A stretch of DNA of 24,654 nucleotides from Deltaproteobacteria bacterium (GCA_021778975.1 JAJYBO010000008.1:1-24654); one strand, 5' to 3'. Positions 12,986 through 21,961 are shown, counted from the stretch's first letter. Program-made: numbers and translations. Notes: generated by a model not told the origin, from the sequence alone.

Positions 12986-15715
12986 TCAGGCATTTTCTTT
13001 CAACGCCGCATGGGCCGCTGCCAGTCGTGCGATCGGCACCCGGAACGGAGAGCAAGAGACATACGTCAGACCCAGCTCATGGCACAGGTGAATGGACTGA
13101 GGATCGCCGCCATGTTCGCCGCAGATGCCGCATTCCAGATCGGGTTTGACAGAACGCCCTCGCGTCAGTGCGATTTTCATCAGTGAACCTACACCATCCC
13201 GATCTATGGTGGTAAACGGATTGTGCGGAAGAATACCGGTTTCGAGATAATTGACGAGAAAGCTGGCTTCCGCATCATCTCGCGAAATGCCAAAGGTGGT
13301 CTGAGTGAGGTCGTTGGTGCCAAAGGAGAAAAACGAGGCGTATTCGACGATTTTATCGGCGGTGAGGGCTGCGCGGGGGATTTCGATCATGGTGCCGAAT
13401 TTATAATCAATGTCCATTCCCCATTCATCCATGACTTTCTTGGCCTCGGCTTCGAGAACCCCGCGCTGCACTTTCAGTTCGTTGACATGACAGGTCAGGG
13501 GAATCATGATTTCGGGACGCACTTTGACACCCTCTTTGGTGGCCATGCAGGCGGCTTCGAAAATTGCCCGGACCTGCATGGTGGTAACCTCTGGAATGTG
13601 AATGCCCAGGCGCACGCCGCGCATCCCCAGCATGGGGTTGGACTCTCTCAGGCTTTCCAGACGCTTGAGGACGTTCTCTTTGACACGAATCTGATTGAGA
13701 AGCGCATCCATTTCCGAAAGGTTGGCCGCCTCTTTGATCTGAAGCTTCAAGTCCGCCAGTTCCCGAATCAGATCAATCTGGTTGGGCAAAAATTCGTGCA
13801 GCGGCGGATCTAAAAGGCGGATGATAACGGGCAAACCATCCATCATTTTGAAAATGCCGTAAAAATCTTCCCGCTGAAACGGCAGAATCATGTCCAGCGC
13901 CTCGCGGCGTTCGATGGGCAGATCGGTCATGATCATTTTCTGGACAAAGGGCAACCGTTCGGTCTCAAAAAACATATGCTCGGAACGGCACAACCCGATG
14001 CCTTCCGCACCATAGTCTCTGGCGCGAGCGGCATCCCGCGGATAGTCGGCGTTCGCCCAGACTCCCAGGCGCCGGTATTTGTCCGCCCAGGACAGCAACT
14101 TGATGAGCCACGGGTCTTTGATATCCGGCACCGTCGTATTGAGTTTTCCGAGATAGACCTCCCCCACCGTACCGTCAATGGATATCCAGTCGCCTTCACG
14201 GATGATCTTGTCATGAATCATGATGCGACGTTTGGCCATGTCAATTTTCAGGTCCGATACGCCAACCACCGCTGGTTTTCCGAACTGGCGAGCGACCAGC
14301 GCCGCATGACTGGTCCTGCCGCCGCGGCTTGTCAGGATGCCCTGCGCCGCCAGCATTCCGTGAACATCGTCCGGTTTGGTTTCCGCTCGCACCATGATGA
14401 CCTGTTTGCCTTCCTGCTTCGCCCAGGCTTCCGCAAGATTGGCGTCCAGCGCCACTACACCGAAAGCCGCACCCGGAGACACGTTCAGACCGCTCCCCAG
14501 AAAGTCTCCGGAAGCTTTGGCGGCCTGCCGTGACTTGCTATCGAACTGAGGATGCAGAAAAAAATCCACATGTTCGGGACTGACCCGAAGCACCGCTTCT
14601 TTTTCGGTGATAAGCCCTTCTTCGACCATGTCAACGGCAATTCGCACCGACGCCTGAGCCGTTCGCTTGCCATCACGGGTCTGAAGCATCCAGAGTTTGC
14701 CTTTTTCAATGGTGAACTCTACATCCTGCATATCCCGATAATGCTTTTCAAGACGGGTGGCAATGGCTTCAAACTCCGCATAGGCCGCGGGCATTTCCGC
14801 CTTCAGATCAGAAATATCTTTGGTCATGCGAATACCGGCCACAACATCTTCTCCTTGAGCATTGGTCAGATAGTCGCCTTCGATTTTGCGCTCGCCGGTG
14901 GAGCCGCTGCGGGTCATGGCCACGCCTGTGGCGCTGTCATTGCCCATATTGCCAAACACCATGGTGACGATGCTGACCGCGGTTCCCAGATCATGGGCAA
15001 TACCAGCGGCATTTCGATAGTCCACCGCCCGTTTACCGTTCCAGCTTTTAAAAACCGCTTCGGTCGCCAGACTGAGCTGTTCATAGGGGTCGGTCGGAAA
15101 CTGGCGTTTGGCATGGCGTCTGAAAATCTTTTTGAACTCTTCGGTGACGGCAATCCAGTCTTTTCCGGAAAGCTCGGCATCGGTTTCGACCCTGGCGCGA
15201 CGACGGGCGTCCGTGATAATTTCCTCGAAATGCTCATCGGCAATGCCCATCACCACACTGCCAAACATCTGTATCAGCCTGCGGTAAGCGTCATAGACAA
15301 AACGTTCGTCACCGGTCAGTCGAATCATGCCCTCCGCGGTTTCGTCGTTTAAACCAATATTGAGGACGGTGTCCATCATCCCCGGCATGGAAAATTTAGC
15401 CCCGGAACGACAGGACACCAGAAGAGGACGCGTCGGATCGCCAAAAACTTTCCCTGTTTTGGCTTCGATGGCATGCAGCGCCTGAAGTTCCTGATCCCAC
15501 ATATTCTCCGGAAAAACACTTCCCGCCACCAGATAGGCATTGCATGCTTCAGTGGTTACGGTAAATCCTGGAGGCACAGGGACATTGATTCTGACCATCT
15601 CCGCCAGATTGGCCCCTTTGCCGCCCAATAATCCTCGCACCGCGTCCCAGTTTCCTCCGACATATTCTTCAACCATCTGCACTTCATCAAAGAGATATAC
15701 CCACTTTTTTGTCAT
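12986..15715 (-). CDS. ppdK: Pyruvate, phosphate dikinase
   Basis: This 909-residue enzyme interconverts pyruvate, ATP and phosphate with PEP, AMP and pyrophosphate, linking pyruvate to gluconeogenesis or, in reverse, glycolysis. All three domains are complete. The ATP-grasp domain shows LLGGKGANLAEM and SCRSGAKFSMPGMMDTVLN. The swivelling domain has the phospho-His at residue 470 (TSRGGRTSHAALVARQFGKP). The C-terminal PEP/pyruvate barrel shows EGIGLCRSEHMFF, FSFGTNDLTQTTFG and the catalytic Cys at about residue 865 (CGICGEHGGDP). Length matches bacterial PPDKs (about 880-910). GAGG lies eight bases before the ATG. A good sigma-70-type promoter is at 15855-15884. It lies divergent from the ADP-forming acyl-CoA synthetase. 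Confidence 0.97.
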   Translation of the reverse strand: MTKKWVYLFDEVQMVEEYVGGNWDAVRGLLGGKGANLAEMVRINVPVPPGFTVTTEACNAYLVAGSVFPENMWDQELQALHAIEAKTGKVFGDPTRPLLVSCRSGAKFSMPGMMDTVLNIGLNDETAEGMIRLTGDERFVYDAYRRLIQMFGSVVMGIADEHFEEIITDARRRARVETDAELSGKDWIAVTEEFKKIFRRHAKRQFPTDPYEQLSLATEAVFKSWNGKRAVDYRNAAGIAHDLGTAVSIVTMVFGNMGNDSATGVAMTRSGSTGERKIEGDYLTNAQGEDVVAGIRMTKDISDLKAEMPAAYAEFEAIATRLEKHYRDMQDVEFTIEKGKLWMLQTRDGKRTAQASVRIAVDMVEEGLITEKEAVLRVSPEHVDFFLHPQFDSKSRQAAKASGDFLGSGLNVSPGAAFGVVALDANLAEAWAKQEGKQVIMVRAETKPDDVHGMLAAQGILTSRGGRTSHAALVARQFGKPAVVGVSDLKIDMAKRRIMIHDKIIREGDWISIDGTVGEVYLGKLNTTVPDIKDPWLIKLLSWADKYRRLGVWANADYPRDAARARDYGAEGIGLCRSEHMFFETERLPFVQKMIMTDLPIERREALDMILPFQREDFYGIFKMMDGLPVIIRLLDPPLHEFLPNQIDLIRELADLKLQIKEAANLSEMDALLNQIRVKENVLKRLESLRESNPMLGMRGVRLGIHIPEVTTMQVRAIFEAACMATKEGVKVRPEIMIPLTCHVNELKVQRGVLEAEAKKVMDEWGMDIDYKFGTMIEIPRAALTADKIVEYASFFSFGTNDLTQTTFGISRDDAEASFLVNYLETGILPHNPFTTIDRDGVGSLMKIALTRGRSVKPDLECGICGEHGGDPQSIHLCHELGLTYVSCSPFRVPIARLAAAHAALKENA

Positions 15716-15854
15716 CTTTTGAACCTCGTCTGGTAAAAATTGTCTTGAAGATGTTTTTCCGGTTTATTTCTGAATTCAACAATGCCTGAGTCGGCAGGAT
15801 GGGTTTTTGTTACGTTATTGGTCGTTTCCCAGCCCAGCTTTTCATTAAAAACTT

Positions 15855-15884
15855 CTTATAAAGGAATATATGGCGATATGTCAA
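15855..15884 (-). promoter_or_regulatory. Sigma-70-type promoter of ppdK
   Basis: On the minus strand a perfect TTGACA (-35, 15879-15884) is followed after 18 bases by TATAAG (-10, 15855-15860), five of six bases matching consensus. With TTATAA as the -10, the spacing is the ideal 17. Transcription would start near 15848, leaving a leader of roughly 130 bases before the ppdK ATG at 15715. Confidence 0.65.
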
Positions 15885-15989
15885 TCCAGAAACCCCAAAA
15901 AACAGAATTGTGACAATATGATAAAAGTTTGAAAGAACTCGCCGGGTTTCAACCTGTATGCAGGGATAATCGAAACTGTCATTCTATAC

Positions 15990-16016
15990 TTGATGATGGT
16001 GAGAATATGGGATAAT
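15990..16016 (+). promoter_or_regulatory. Weak candidate promoter for the acyl-CoA synthetase operon
   Basis: TTGATG (15990-15995) and GATAAT (16011-16016) resemble -35 and -10 boxes, but the spacing of 15 is short. The site is about 80 bases upstream of the ATG at 16094. Confidence 0.25.
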
Positions 16017-16093
16017 AACTACAGTTCAAAATCGGAGATCGGCGTAACGTTCAATTCCAGATAGTGAATGCCGCTCCACCATGAGGTTGATAT

Positions 16094-18238
16094 ATGGATA
16101 AATTAGATGCCATTTTTTCTCCGCAATCCGTCGCCGTGATTGGGGCTTCGACAACGCCCGGAAAGGTCGGGCATGATATCTTCGCCAACATATTGAAAGG
16201 GGGCTATCGGGGTACGCTTTATCCGGTCAACCCGACCGCCCGGTCCGTTCTCAGCGTCCGGGCCTGCCCGACAATTACCGATGTGCCGGACGATGTGGAT
16301 CTGGCCATGATTATCCTGCCCCCTTCTATTTGCCTGAAAGCTGTCGAAGAATCTATTCAGAAAGGCGTCAAAGGCATTGTCATTGTATCGGCCGGATTTC
16401 GCGAAGTGGGGGCTGAAGGACTCGCTATCGAAAACCGAATTATATCCATGTGCCGTGATGCCGGAATTCGGGTGATCGGTCCCAACTGCCTCGGTGTTAT
16501 CAATCCCCTCCCCTCGGTCCAGATGAACGCCAGTTTTTCCGCACGTATGCCAAAACCCGGCAATATTTCCTTTATTTCTCAGAGTGGCGCGCTGTGTACC
16601 GCGGTGCTGGATTTTGCTGCGGATCGGGATTTCGGGTTTTCAAAATTCATCTCCATCGGCAACAAGGCGGATGTAGATGAACTGGACCTCCTGCGGTACC
16701 TGCATCGTGACGCCGACACCGAAGTCATCATGATTTACCTCGAAGAATTGCGAAGAGGCCCCGAATTCATCGAGGAGATCAAGGAAATCACATCAGGAGA
16801 CCGCCCGACGCCAATTTTAGCGATCAAATCTGGAAGAACCAGCGCCGGGGCCATGGCCGCCGCATCGCATACCGGCGCGCTGGCAGGGTCAGAGGCCGTC
16901 TATGACGCTATTTTCAGTCAGTCCGGAATCATCCGGGTGGCGTCCATTGACGAACTTTTCGATTTTGCAACCGCTTTCGCCTATAAAAATCTCAGCAATC
17001 TCGGAAAATTGCGAAAAAAAATCCCTGACGGCAACCGGGTGGCCATCATTACCAACGCCGGCGGCCCCGGCATTGTCGCAACCGATATGACAGTATCCTC
17101 TGGTCTTCAGTTGGCCCACTTTCATGACGAAACCCTCGAAGCACTTTCCAGTCACCTGCCACAAACCGCCAATATTCACAATCCTGTGGATGTCATCGGC
17201 GACGCTGCCCAGGACCGTTATGAAAACGCGCTGAGCGCTGTTGTCGTGGATGAAGGGGTGGACGGCGCGCTGGTAATCCTGACCCCTCAGTCCATGACCA
17301 ACGCGCTGGGAACCGCCGAATCTATCGCCAAAATCGCCCGGCGAACCCACAAACCCATCCTGTGCTGTTTCATGGGAATCGTAGATGTATCGTCCGGCGC
17401 CAGATATTTGCAGGAACAGGGAATTCCTGTTTTTAAATTTCCCGAAAACGCGGCCAAGGCATTCGGCGCACTTTACAAATACTCCCGCTGGTTGAACCGG
17501 CAGACACTGGCCGACTTTACATTTTCGCATGACACCTCAACAGCATCCCACATCATTGAAACCTGTCTTCTAAACGGCCAGACCTGTTTAGGCGAACTGG
17601 AAGGACTGGCTCTTCTGGCATGTTACGGGTTCAACACACTGCCGACCCGGTTGGCGACAAGCGCCGAAGAGGCAGCCGCTACAGCGGATCAGATGGGATA
17701 TCCGGTAGTGATGAAAATTGTATCGCCTCAAATTCTGCACAAATCCGATGCAGGAGGTGTCAAAGTCGGTTTAACCGATCCGGATCAGGTCAAAGAAGCG
17801 TATGCAAGCATCATCCAAAATGCCGCCGCCTATAATGCTCAGGCGGAAATTCGCGGGGTTTTGGTGCAAAAAATGGCGCATCCCGGAGAAGAAATGATTC
17901 TGGGATTAAACCGGTATCCGGTATTCGGCCCTCTTGTCATGTTTGGTTCCGGCGGCATTCTGGTGGAAGTTTTTCAGGATGTCATTTTCCGCATCGCTCC
18001 CTTCCAGCGCAGCGAAGCCGCCCGGATGATTCGCGGCATCAAAGGCAGTAAGTTGCTGGAAGGGTTCAGAGGCAGACCTGAAGGCGACATCATCGCCCTT
18101 CAGAAACTGCTGGTCGCATTTTCCAATCTGGTATGCGCTCACCCCGAGATTTCGGAAATTGACATCAATCCGTTGATCGTACACGCCAAAGGTCAGGGGG
18201 CTACGGTGGCGGACTGCCGGATCATTCTGAAAAATTAG
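16094..18238 (+). CDS. ADP-forming acyl/acetyl-CoA synthetase (fused alpha-beta subunits)
   Basis: This 714-residue enzyme converts an acyl-CoA, ADP and phosphate to free acid, CoA and ATP, a substrate-level phosphorylation step; it can also run in reverse. The N-terminal CoA-binding Rossmann domain has SVAVIGASTTPGKVGHDIF. The succinyl-CoA-ligase-like domain has FISQSGALCTAVLDFA and the probable phospho-His259 (AAASHTGALAGSEAV). The C-terminal ATP-grasp domain has GYPVVMKIVSPQILHKSDAG and GVKVGL. The order alpha then beta in one chain matches the fused NDP-forming family. GAGGT lies six bases before the ATG. Acetate is a frequent substrate in this family, but specificity cannot be read from sequence. 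It heads a plus-strand operon of four genes. Confidence 0.93.
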   Translation: MDKLDAIFSPQSVAVIGASTTPGKVGHDIFANILKGGYRGTLYPVNPTARSVLSVRACPTITDVPDDVDLAMIILPPSICLKAVEESIQKGVKGIVIVSAGFREVGAEGLAIENRIISMCRDAGIRVIGPNCLGVINPLPSVQMNASFSARMPKPGNISFISQSGALCTAVLDFAADRDFGFSKFISIGNKADVDELDLLRYLHRDADTEVIMIYLEELRRGPEFIEEIKEITSGDRPTPILAIKSGRTSAGAMAAASHTGALAGSEAVYDAIFSQSGIIRVASIDELFDFATAFAYKNLSNLGKLRKKIPDGNRVAIITNAGGPGIVATDMTVSSGLQLAHFHDETLEALSSHLPQTANIHNPVDVIGDAAQDRYENALSAVVVDEGVDGALVILTPQSMTNALGTAESIAKIARRTHKPILCCFMGIVDVSSGARYLQEQGIPVFKFPENAAKAFGALYKYSRWLNRQTLADFTFSHDTSTASHIIETCLLNGQTCLGELEGLALLACYGFNTLPTRLATSAEEAAATADQMGYPVVMKIVSPQILHKSDAGGVKVGLTDPDQVKEAYASIIQNAAAYNAQAEIRGVLVQKMAHPGEEMILGLNRYPVFGPLVMFGSGGILVEVFQDVIFRIAPFQRSEAARMIRGIKGSKLLEGFRGRPEGDIIALQKLLVAFSNLVCAHPEISEIDINPLIVHAKGQGATVADCRIILKN

Positions 18239-18253
18239 CGGATATCCCTTATC

Positions 18254-18862
18254 ATGATGACACTTTATCCGGTCATTCTGGCGGTTCCTCAAAAAGACAG
18301 ATGTCTCTGGGGACGGGAACGGGTGCAGCGATTGAGTCATCTGGCCAGATATGCACTGCGTCTTTCCGCAAAAAAGAAAGGGGTGGATTTACCGGCGCTG
18401 CCCAAATCCCCTGAAGGCGCACCACTGCCGGTCAACGGCGTTTTCTGGTCAATAGCCCACAAACCGGATTACGTGACGGGCGTTGTCTCCAATGTGCCGG
18501 TCGGTATTGATATCGAAAGAATCAAGCCCTGTACGGACGGCCTCTTTCGAAGGATCGCAAACACCGAAGAATGGCAACTGGCCGACAGGATCAGCGACAC
18601 GCTTTTTTTCCGATACTGGACCGCCAAGGAAGCCGTTCTGAAGTCCTTTGGTGTTGGTCTCAAAGACCTTTCCCACTGTCGCGTCACCCAGATATTGAGC
18701 GATACCCACCTGATCCTGGTGTACCAGCATCACCACATCCGTGTCGAACATTTCTACTTTGACGATCATATCGCCGCGATTGTGGCGCATGGTTCAATCC
18801 ACTGGGGCGTAAACGATGAAAATACCGTTCATGTCATGGAATGTCCCGATGAAACCATATAG
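18254..18862 (+). CDS. 4'-phosphopantetheinyl transferase superfamily protein
   Basis: This 202-residue protein transfers 4'-phosphopantetheine from CoA to a Ser of carrier proteins. It shows the family's metal-binding motif VGIDIE (D86, E88) and the second signature FRYWTAKEAVLKSFGVGL (K125, E126, K130), plus the upstream PLPVNGVFWSIAHK segment typical of Sfp-like enzymes. Length fits compact Sfp/AcpT-type members (about 200-230). ATG codons at 18254 and 18257 are in tandem and no strong ribosome site is visible; translation may be coupled to the gene ending 15 bases upstream. No carrier protein or polyketide/peptide synthase is nearby, so the substrate may be the general acyl carrier protein or one encoded elsewhere. 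Confidence 0.88.
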   Translation: MMTLYPVILAVPQKDRCLWGRERVQRLSHLARYALRLSAKKKGVDLPALPKSPEGAPLPVNGVFWSIAHKPDYVTGVVSNVPVGIDIERIKPCTDGLFRRIANTEEWQLADRISDTLFFRYWTAKEAVLKSFGVGLKDLSHCRVTQILSDTHLILVYQHHHIRVEHFYFDDHIAAIVAHGSIHWGVNDENTVHVMECPDETI

Positions 18863-19583
18863 CTACTGGCTCTGCAGATTGCTGCCCGCCGGAATTTATG
18901 TTATCGCTTGTTTACAGGCGGTGGTTACACCGCTTCCAGCCTGCGCCCGTGATGACCGCCCCCCGCGGATGGAGCGCAATGTAGCGGATGCAACAACCAC
19001 AGCCGGAGATGCGTCTTACACCAAGCTCGACAATGACGGCGCTCCATTGTCAGATGCCGCCACCAGATGGGCAATGGTAAGGGACGATAAAACCGGCCTG
19101 ATCTGGGAAGCCAAGCACAATATGGATGGTGTCAGCCATTATGAAGATCCGGATGATGCGGACAACACCTACACCTGGTATGACAGCACCCCCCAAACCA
19201 ACGGCGGCGGCGCCGGAACTCCGGGAAACAGCAACACCAACACCGAAACATTTATCAAAGCACTCAACAAAATGCGACTGGGTGGTTATTCAGACTGGCG
19301 ACTCCCCACGATCCAGGAACTGGTCGGGCTGGTAAAGGCGGGCGCTAAAAATCCTTCCATCAATACCGTTTATTTTCCCAATACAGTCCCGGCCTGGTAC
19401 TGGTCATCCTCCACCAGTGTTCTTTATCCGCATCAGGCATTGGGTGTCGGTTTTCGCTACGGCCGAGACAGTTACAACTTCAAATATCTGTACGGATATG
19501 TTCGCGCCGTGCGTGGCGGACGCTCTGTGGCGAATGTCCCCCCAGACTCGACCTCTCGTTTATCTGAAGCCAGGCGTAACTGA
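18849..19583 (+). CDS. Secreted DUF1566/Lcl-domain protein
   Basis: This 244-residue secreted protein carries a Lcl/DUF1566 C-terminal domain. Signature segments are MVRDDKTGLIWEAK, GGYSDWRLPTIQELVGLV, WYWSSST and YVRAVRGG. This fold is common in surface or periplasmic proteins of Desulfobacterota, Gammaproteobacteria and Legionella, and in Legionella Lcl it takes part in adhesion. I prefer the ATG at 18849 because it directly begins a classic signal peptide (MKPYSYWLCR, hydrophobic stretch, cleavage after ACA); an in-frame ATG at 18816 would place 11 odd residues before it. The gene overlaps the end of the phosphopantetheinyl transferase by 14 bases and the next gene's ATG by one base, so it is cotranscribed. 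Function here is unknown. Confidence 0.82.
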   Translation: MKPYSYWLCRLLPAGIYVIACLQAVVTPLPACARDDRPPRMERNVADATTTAGDASYTKLDNDGAPLSDAATRWAMVRDDKTGLIWEAKHNMDGVSHYEDPDDADNTYTWYDSTPQTNGGGAGTPGNSNTNTETFIKALNKMRLGGYSDWRLPTIQELVGLVKAGAKNPSINTVYFPNTVPAWYWSSSTSVLYPHQALGVGFRYGRDSYNFKYLYGYVRAVRGGRSVANVPPDSTSRLSEARRN

Positions 19584-20338
19584 TGTCCTGCGATCTCGCC
19601 TATTTCATATCGGATGCACATCTGGGCGCCATATCTCCAGATGCGGAGACAAGAGAAACCCGGCTGATTTCTTTTCTGGAAACACTTCCACCAGACACCG
19701 GATATCTGTTCATCGTGGGGGACCTGTTTGACTTTTGGATTGAATACGATCACGCCATCCGTCCGGAATATTTTCGGGTTCTCCACGAATTGATGCGCCT
19801 GCGTAAGGCAGGGGTTGAAATCCATTATGTGGCGGGGAATCATGATTTTGCGCTGGGTTCTTTTTTATCCGATGTGATCGGCATGAAAATCCACCCTTCC
19901 GGGTGTTTCACGATGACGCTTCAGGGCAAGTTGCTGCATATCTGTCACGGAGATGGCCTGATTCCTTCGGACACAGGGCTGCGAATATTGAAAAAAATAC
20001 TGCGCAATCCGATCTGCCAGAAAATATACAGGCGGCTGCACCCCAATACAGGCGTCGCCATTGCAGAAGCCTGTTCTCGTATCAGTCGCACCAGCATTCA
20101 TGTCAGATATCATGAGGCAGAACAGGAGGCATATCGTAACATCGCCTTCTCATTGCTGAAAGGCGCACCGGATATTGTTTTATTCGCGCACACCCATTAT
20201 CCGGAAATCCGGTCGTTCAACGGTAAAATTTACTGCAACACGGGCGACTGGATAGAACATTTTTCTTACGCGGTACTGAAAAGCGGAGAACTTTCACTGA
20301 GACGATACGCACAGGAAAATGCGATGATCGAAACATGA
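19583..20338 (+). CDS. LpxH-like UDP-2,3-diacylglucosamine diphosphatase family metallophosphoesterase
   Basis: This 251-residue calcineurin-like phosphoesterase has all metal-site motifs: SDAH (D11, H13), GDLFDFW (D47), GNHD (N86-D88), CHGD (H122) and FAHTHYPE. Overall pattern and length fit the LpxH family, which removes UMP from UDP-2,3-diacylglucosamine in lipid A synthesis at the inner membrane face. The third motif reads GNHD rather than the GNRD of Escherichia coli LpxH, so it could belong to an LpxH2-type branch with less certain substrate. The ATG overlaps the upstream stop (TGATG). The stop codon coincides with the first bases of the dispersed repeat. It ends the plus-strand operon. 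Confidence 0.85.
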   Translation: MSCDLAYFISDAHLGAISPDAETRETRLISFLETLPPDTGYLFIVGDLFDFWIEYDHAIRPEYFRVLHELMRLRKAGVEIHYVAGNHDFALGSFLSDVIGMKIHPSGCFTMTLQGKLLHICHGDGLIPSDTGLRILKKILRNPICQKIYRRLHPNTGVAIAEACSRISRTSIHVRYHEAEQEAYRNIAFSLLKGAPDIVLFAHTHYPEIRSFNGKIYCNTGDWIEHFSYAVLKSGELSLRRYAQENAMIET

Positions 20339-20451
20339 CGGCTTCGTAAAAAGTCCGGATGCTGCGTTGCGCTGCATCCTTCGTCGTTGCGGCGCACCAT
20401 AAGTACGCCTCACTCCTCATGATTTACGCACCTTGCCTGCAAACTTTCTAC
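20336..20451 (+). repeat. Dispersed repeat, copy 2
   Basis: The segment starts with tgacggcttcgtaaaaag, where TGA is the stop of the LpxH-like gene, and ends near gcaaactttctac. It is the inverted partner of 38-159. An internal near-palindrome (ggatgctgcg with cgctgcatcc) and a GGCG/CGCC stem make it strongly structured. Its right-hand terminal repeat looks truncated compared with copy 1. It sits between convergent genes. Confidence 0.8.
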
Positions 20452-20500
20452 AAAGAAAAAAGAAGGCGTCAGAGAATCACATCATATCTCGGACGCCTTC
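20451..20500 (-). terminator. Rho-independent terminator of the sensor operon
   Basis: On the minus strand GAAGGCGTC (20492-20500) pairs perfectly with GACGCCTTC (20462-20470). The inner GAGA/TCTC can extend the stem past one mismatch, and the hairpin is followed by a T-rich run (TTTTTTCTTTG, 20451-20461). It lies 25 bases after the stop of the Cache-HAMP gene, which shows that gene ends where annotated. Confidence 0.85.
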
Positions 20501-20524
20501 ATACTCCCCTGCCAAACTCGTTTT

Positions 20525-21871
20525 TTACCCCTGTTTTTCTTTACGCATCCTTGCAATCGCCATCTTGAGGCTCTTCTGCATACGTTTGATCGCCTGAGCC
20601 AGAGAACCAATTTCATCCTGCGATGTAACCTCAATCTGAATATCGAGGTTGCCCATGCTCATTTTCTGGGCGGCATCGGTCAGTTTGATAATTGGATCGG
20701 TAATCCGTTTGGCCGTCATCGTCCATATCAGGACAGCAGCCCCCATCGAAATAATCAAAATTATAACCAGCAGGATATTGCCATGTGCTGTCGCTGTCTC
20801 GATCCGCTGGGGCGCTTCCATAAACTCATCTTTATATGCGCCCACGCCAATAACCCAGTCCCACGGGGCAAAATACATGATTCGGGCGATCTTTATTCGG
20901 GGCTTCGTATCTCCTGGATTCTGCCAGGGATATTCATGTTCGCCAATTTCACCGGGTTTGAGCGACATGGCCTGTTTGACCATATCTTTGATAAAGTAAT
21001 CCCCATTGGCGTCTTTGGAACCGGAGATGTCCTCACCGTCGCGCTTACCTTTATCGGAGATCACATAATGGCCTTTGCCATCTAAAACCCACACATAGCC
21101 AGTCTTGCCCACAACGATGTTCATGATGGTTTGTCTGATGCCTTTGATACTTTCGAGTGGCACCCCTACATACAACATGCCGACAATCTTGTTGGTAATG
21201 TCCCGAACAGGTTCATACGCCGCCAGATACCAGCTATTGACCACATATGCCCTGCCAATAAAAGTTTCACCCCTCATGACCGTACTGATAACCGGATCAG
21301 GCTTTCCATCCGGATCTGTGGCAGGAATAAACGTCCCGATAGCACGTGTTCCATCTTTTTTCTGAACGGTGGTAGCGACCCGAATCATATCGCCGGCGGC
21401 GTCCATGAGTTGGAAAACCGTACAGGTCACGCCAACGAGTTGATGCACCCGATCCACCACCGGAACACTTGTTTTCAGATCGGTTACCTGCCCCAGCCAT
21501 GAACTGCCTGCTTTCATCATTCGCAGTTCAACGGGAGACACCTGCTGCGTGAATTGATTGACAGCATCCCATCGAACGGTTTTATCATCAAAAGAAAAAC
21601 CACCAACATTAGAAACCACTTCTCGAGCGACATTGAGGGAATTCTTGATATCCCTTTCATTGACTTGTTGCTGAGCCTCAACCAAACCATAAACAGATTT
21701 GGCGATGTGATTGAGATCGTCATAGGCCAGCCGTGTTGCTTCCTTGACAGTGCTGTCTAAAATCAGCTTGTTTTGAATAAAGGTAATCGCCGCGACAACA
21801 ATCTGCGGAACAATAACCAGAAGACATCCGATGATAAGCAGCTTGGGCTGAAGCTTCATTGTTTTGAACAT
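20525..21871 (-). CDS. Cache-HAMP transmembrane sensor lacking an output domain
   Basis: This 448-residue membrane protein has TM1 at about 8-33, a large extracytoplasmic Cache domain of the Cache_3-Cache_2 fusion type (about 40-360; VYGLVEAQQQVNERDIKNSL, MLYVGVPLESIKGI, WDWVIGVGAYKDEF), TM2 at about 370-392 and a HAMP linker at about 393-445 (RITDPIIKLTDAAQKMSMGN). It stops directly after HAMP (MRKEKQG), so there is no methyl-accepting, kinase or cyclase domain. A rho-independent terminator follows, so it is complete. AAAGGA precedes the ATG by about ten bases. It probably passes a small-ligand signal through HAMP to a partner protein; the Roadblock proteins encoded upstream on the same strand are the obvious candidates. 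Confidence 0.9.
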   Translation of the reverse strand: MFKTMKLQPKLLIIGCLLVIVPQIVVAAITFIQNKLILDSTVKEATRLAYDDLNHIAKSVYGLVEAQQQVNERDIKNSLNVAREVVSNVGGFSFDDKTVRWDAVNQFTQQVSPVELRMMKAGSSWLGQVTDLKTSVPVVDRVHQLVGVTCTVFQLMDAAGDMIRVATTVQKKDGTRAIGTFIPATDPDGKPDPVISTVMRGETFIGRAYVVNSWYLAAYEPVRDITNKIVGMLYVGVPLESIKGIRQTIMNIVVGKTGYVWVLDGKGHYVISDKGKRDGEDISGSKDANGDYFIKDMVKQAMSLKPGEIGEHEYPWQNPGDTKPRIKIARIMYFAPWDWVIGVGAYKDEFMEAPQRIETATAHGNILLVIILIISMGAAVLIWTMTAKRITDPIIKLTDAAQKMSMGNLDIQIEVTSQDEIGSLAQAIKRMQKSLKMAIARMRKEKQG

Positions 21872-21961
21872 GTATCACGATTCCTTTTAAACCGTTAACG
21901 ACGTAATCGGAGATAATGATGCGAAACCAGAACGTTTATCTGAATTCATCACTATTTGTTT

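Larger units (their letters stand above)
15716..16093. other. Divergent promoter region between ppdK and the acyl-CoA synthetase operon
   Basis: This 378-base stretch holds no gene that I can support. It contains the ppdK promoter (15855-15884, minus strand) with a leader of about 130 bases, the aataacgtaaca 12-mer shared with the palindromic element at 801-865, and a weak plus-strand promoter candidate (15990-16016) for the acyl-CoA synthetase operon. I see no riboswitch that I recognise in the ppdK leader. Confidence 0.5.

Noticed and set aside
12828..13091. 87-codon plus-strand reading frame near the end of ppdK
   Set aside because: It overlaps the candidate terminator and the ppdK 3' end and shows no protein features.
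14552..15352. 266-codon plus-strand reading frame antisense to ppdK
   Set aside because: Shadow of the conserved ppdK frame; composition and lack of motifs argue against a gene.
20525..21871. Possible frameshifted full-length chemoreceptor
   Set aside because: No methyl-accepting domain is visible in any frame after the HAMP segment, and a rho-independent terminator follows within 25 bases of the stop.
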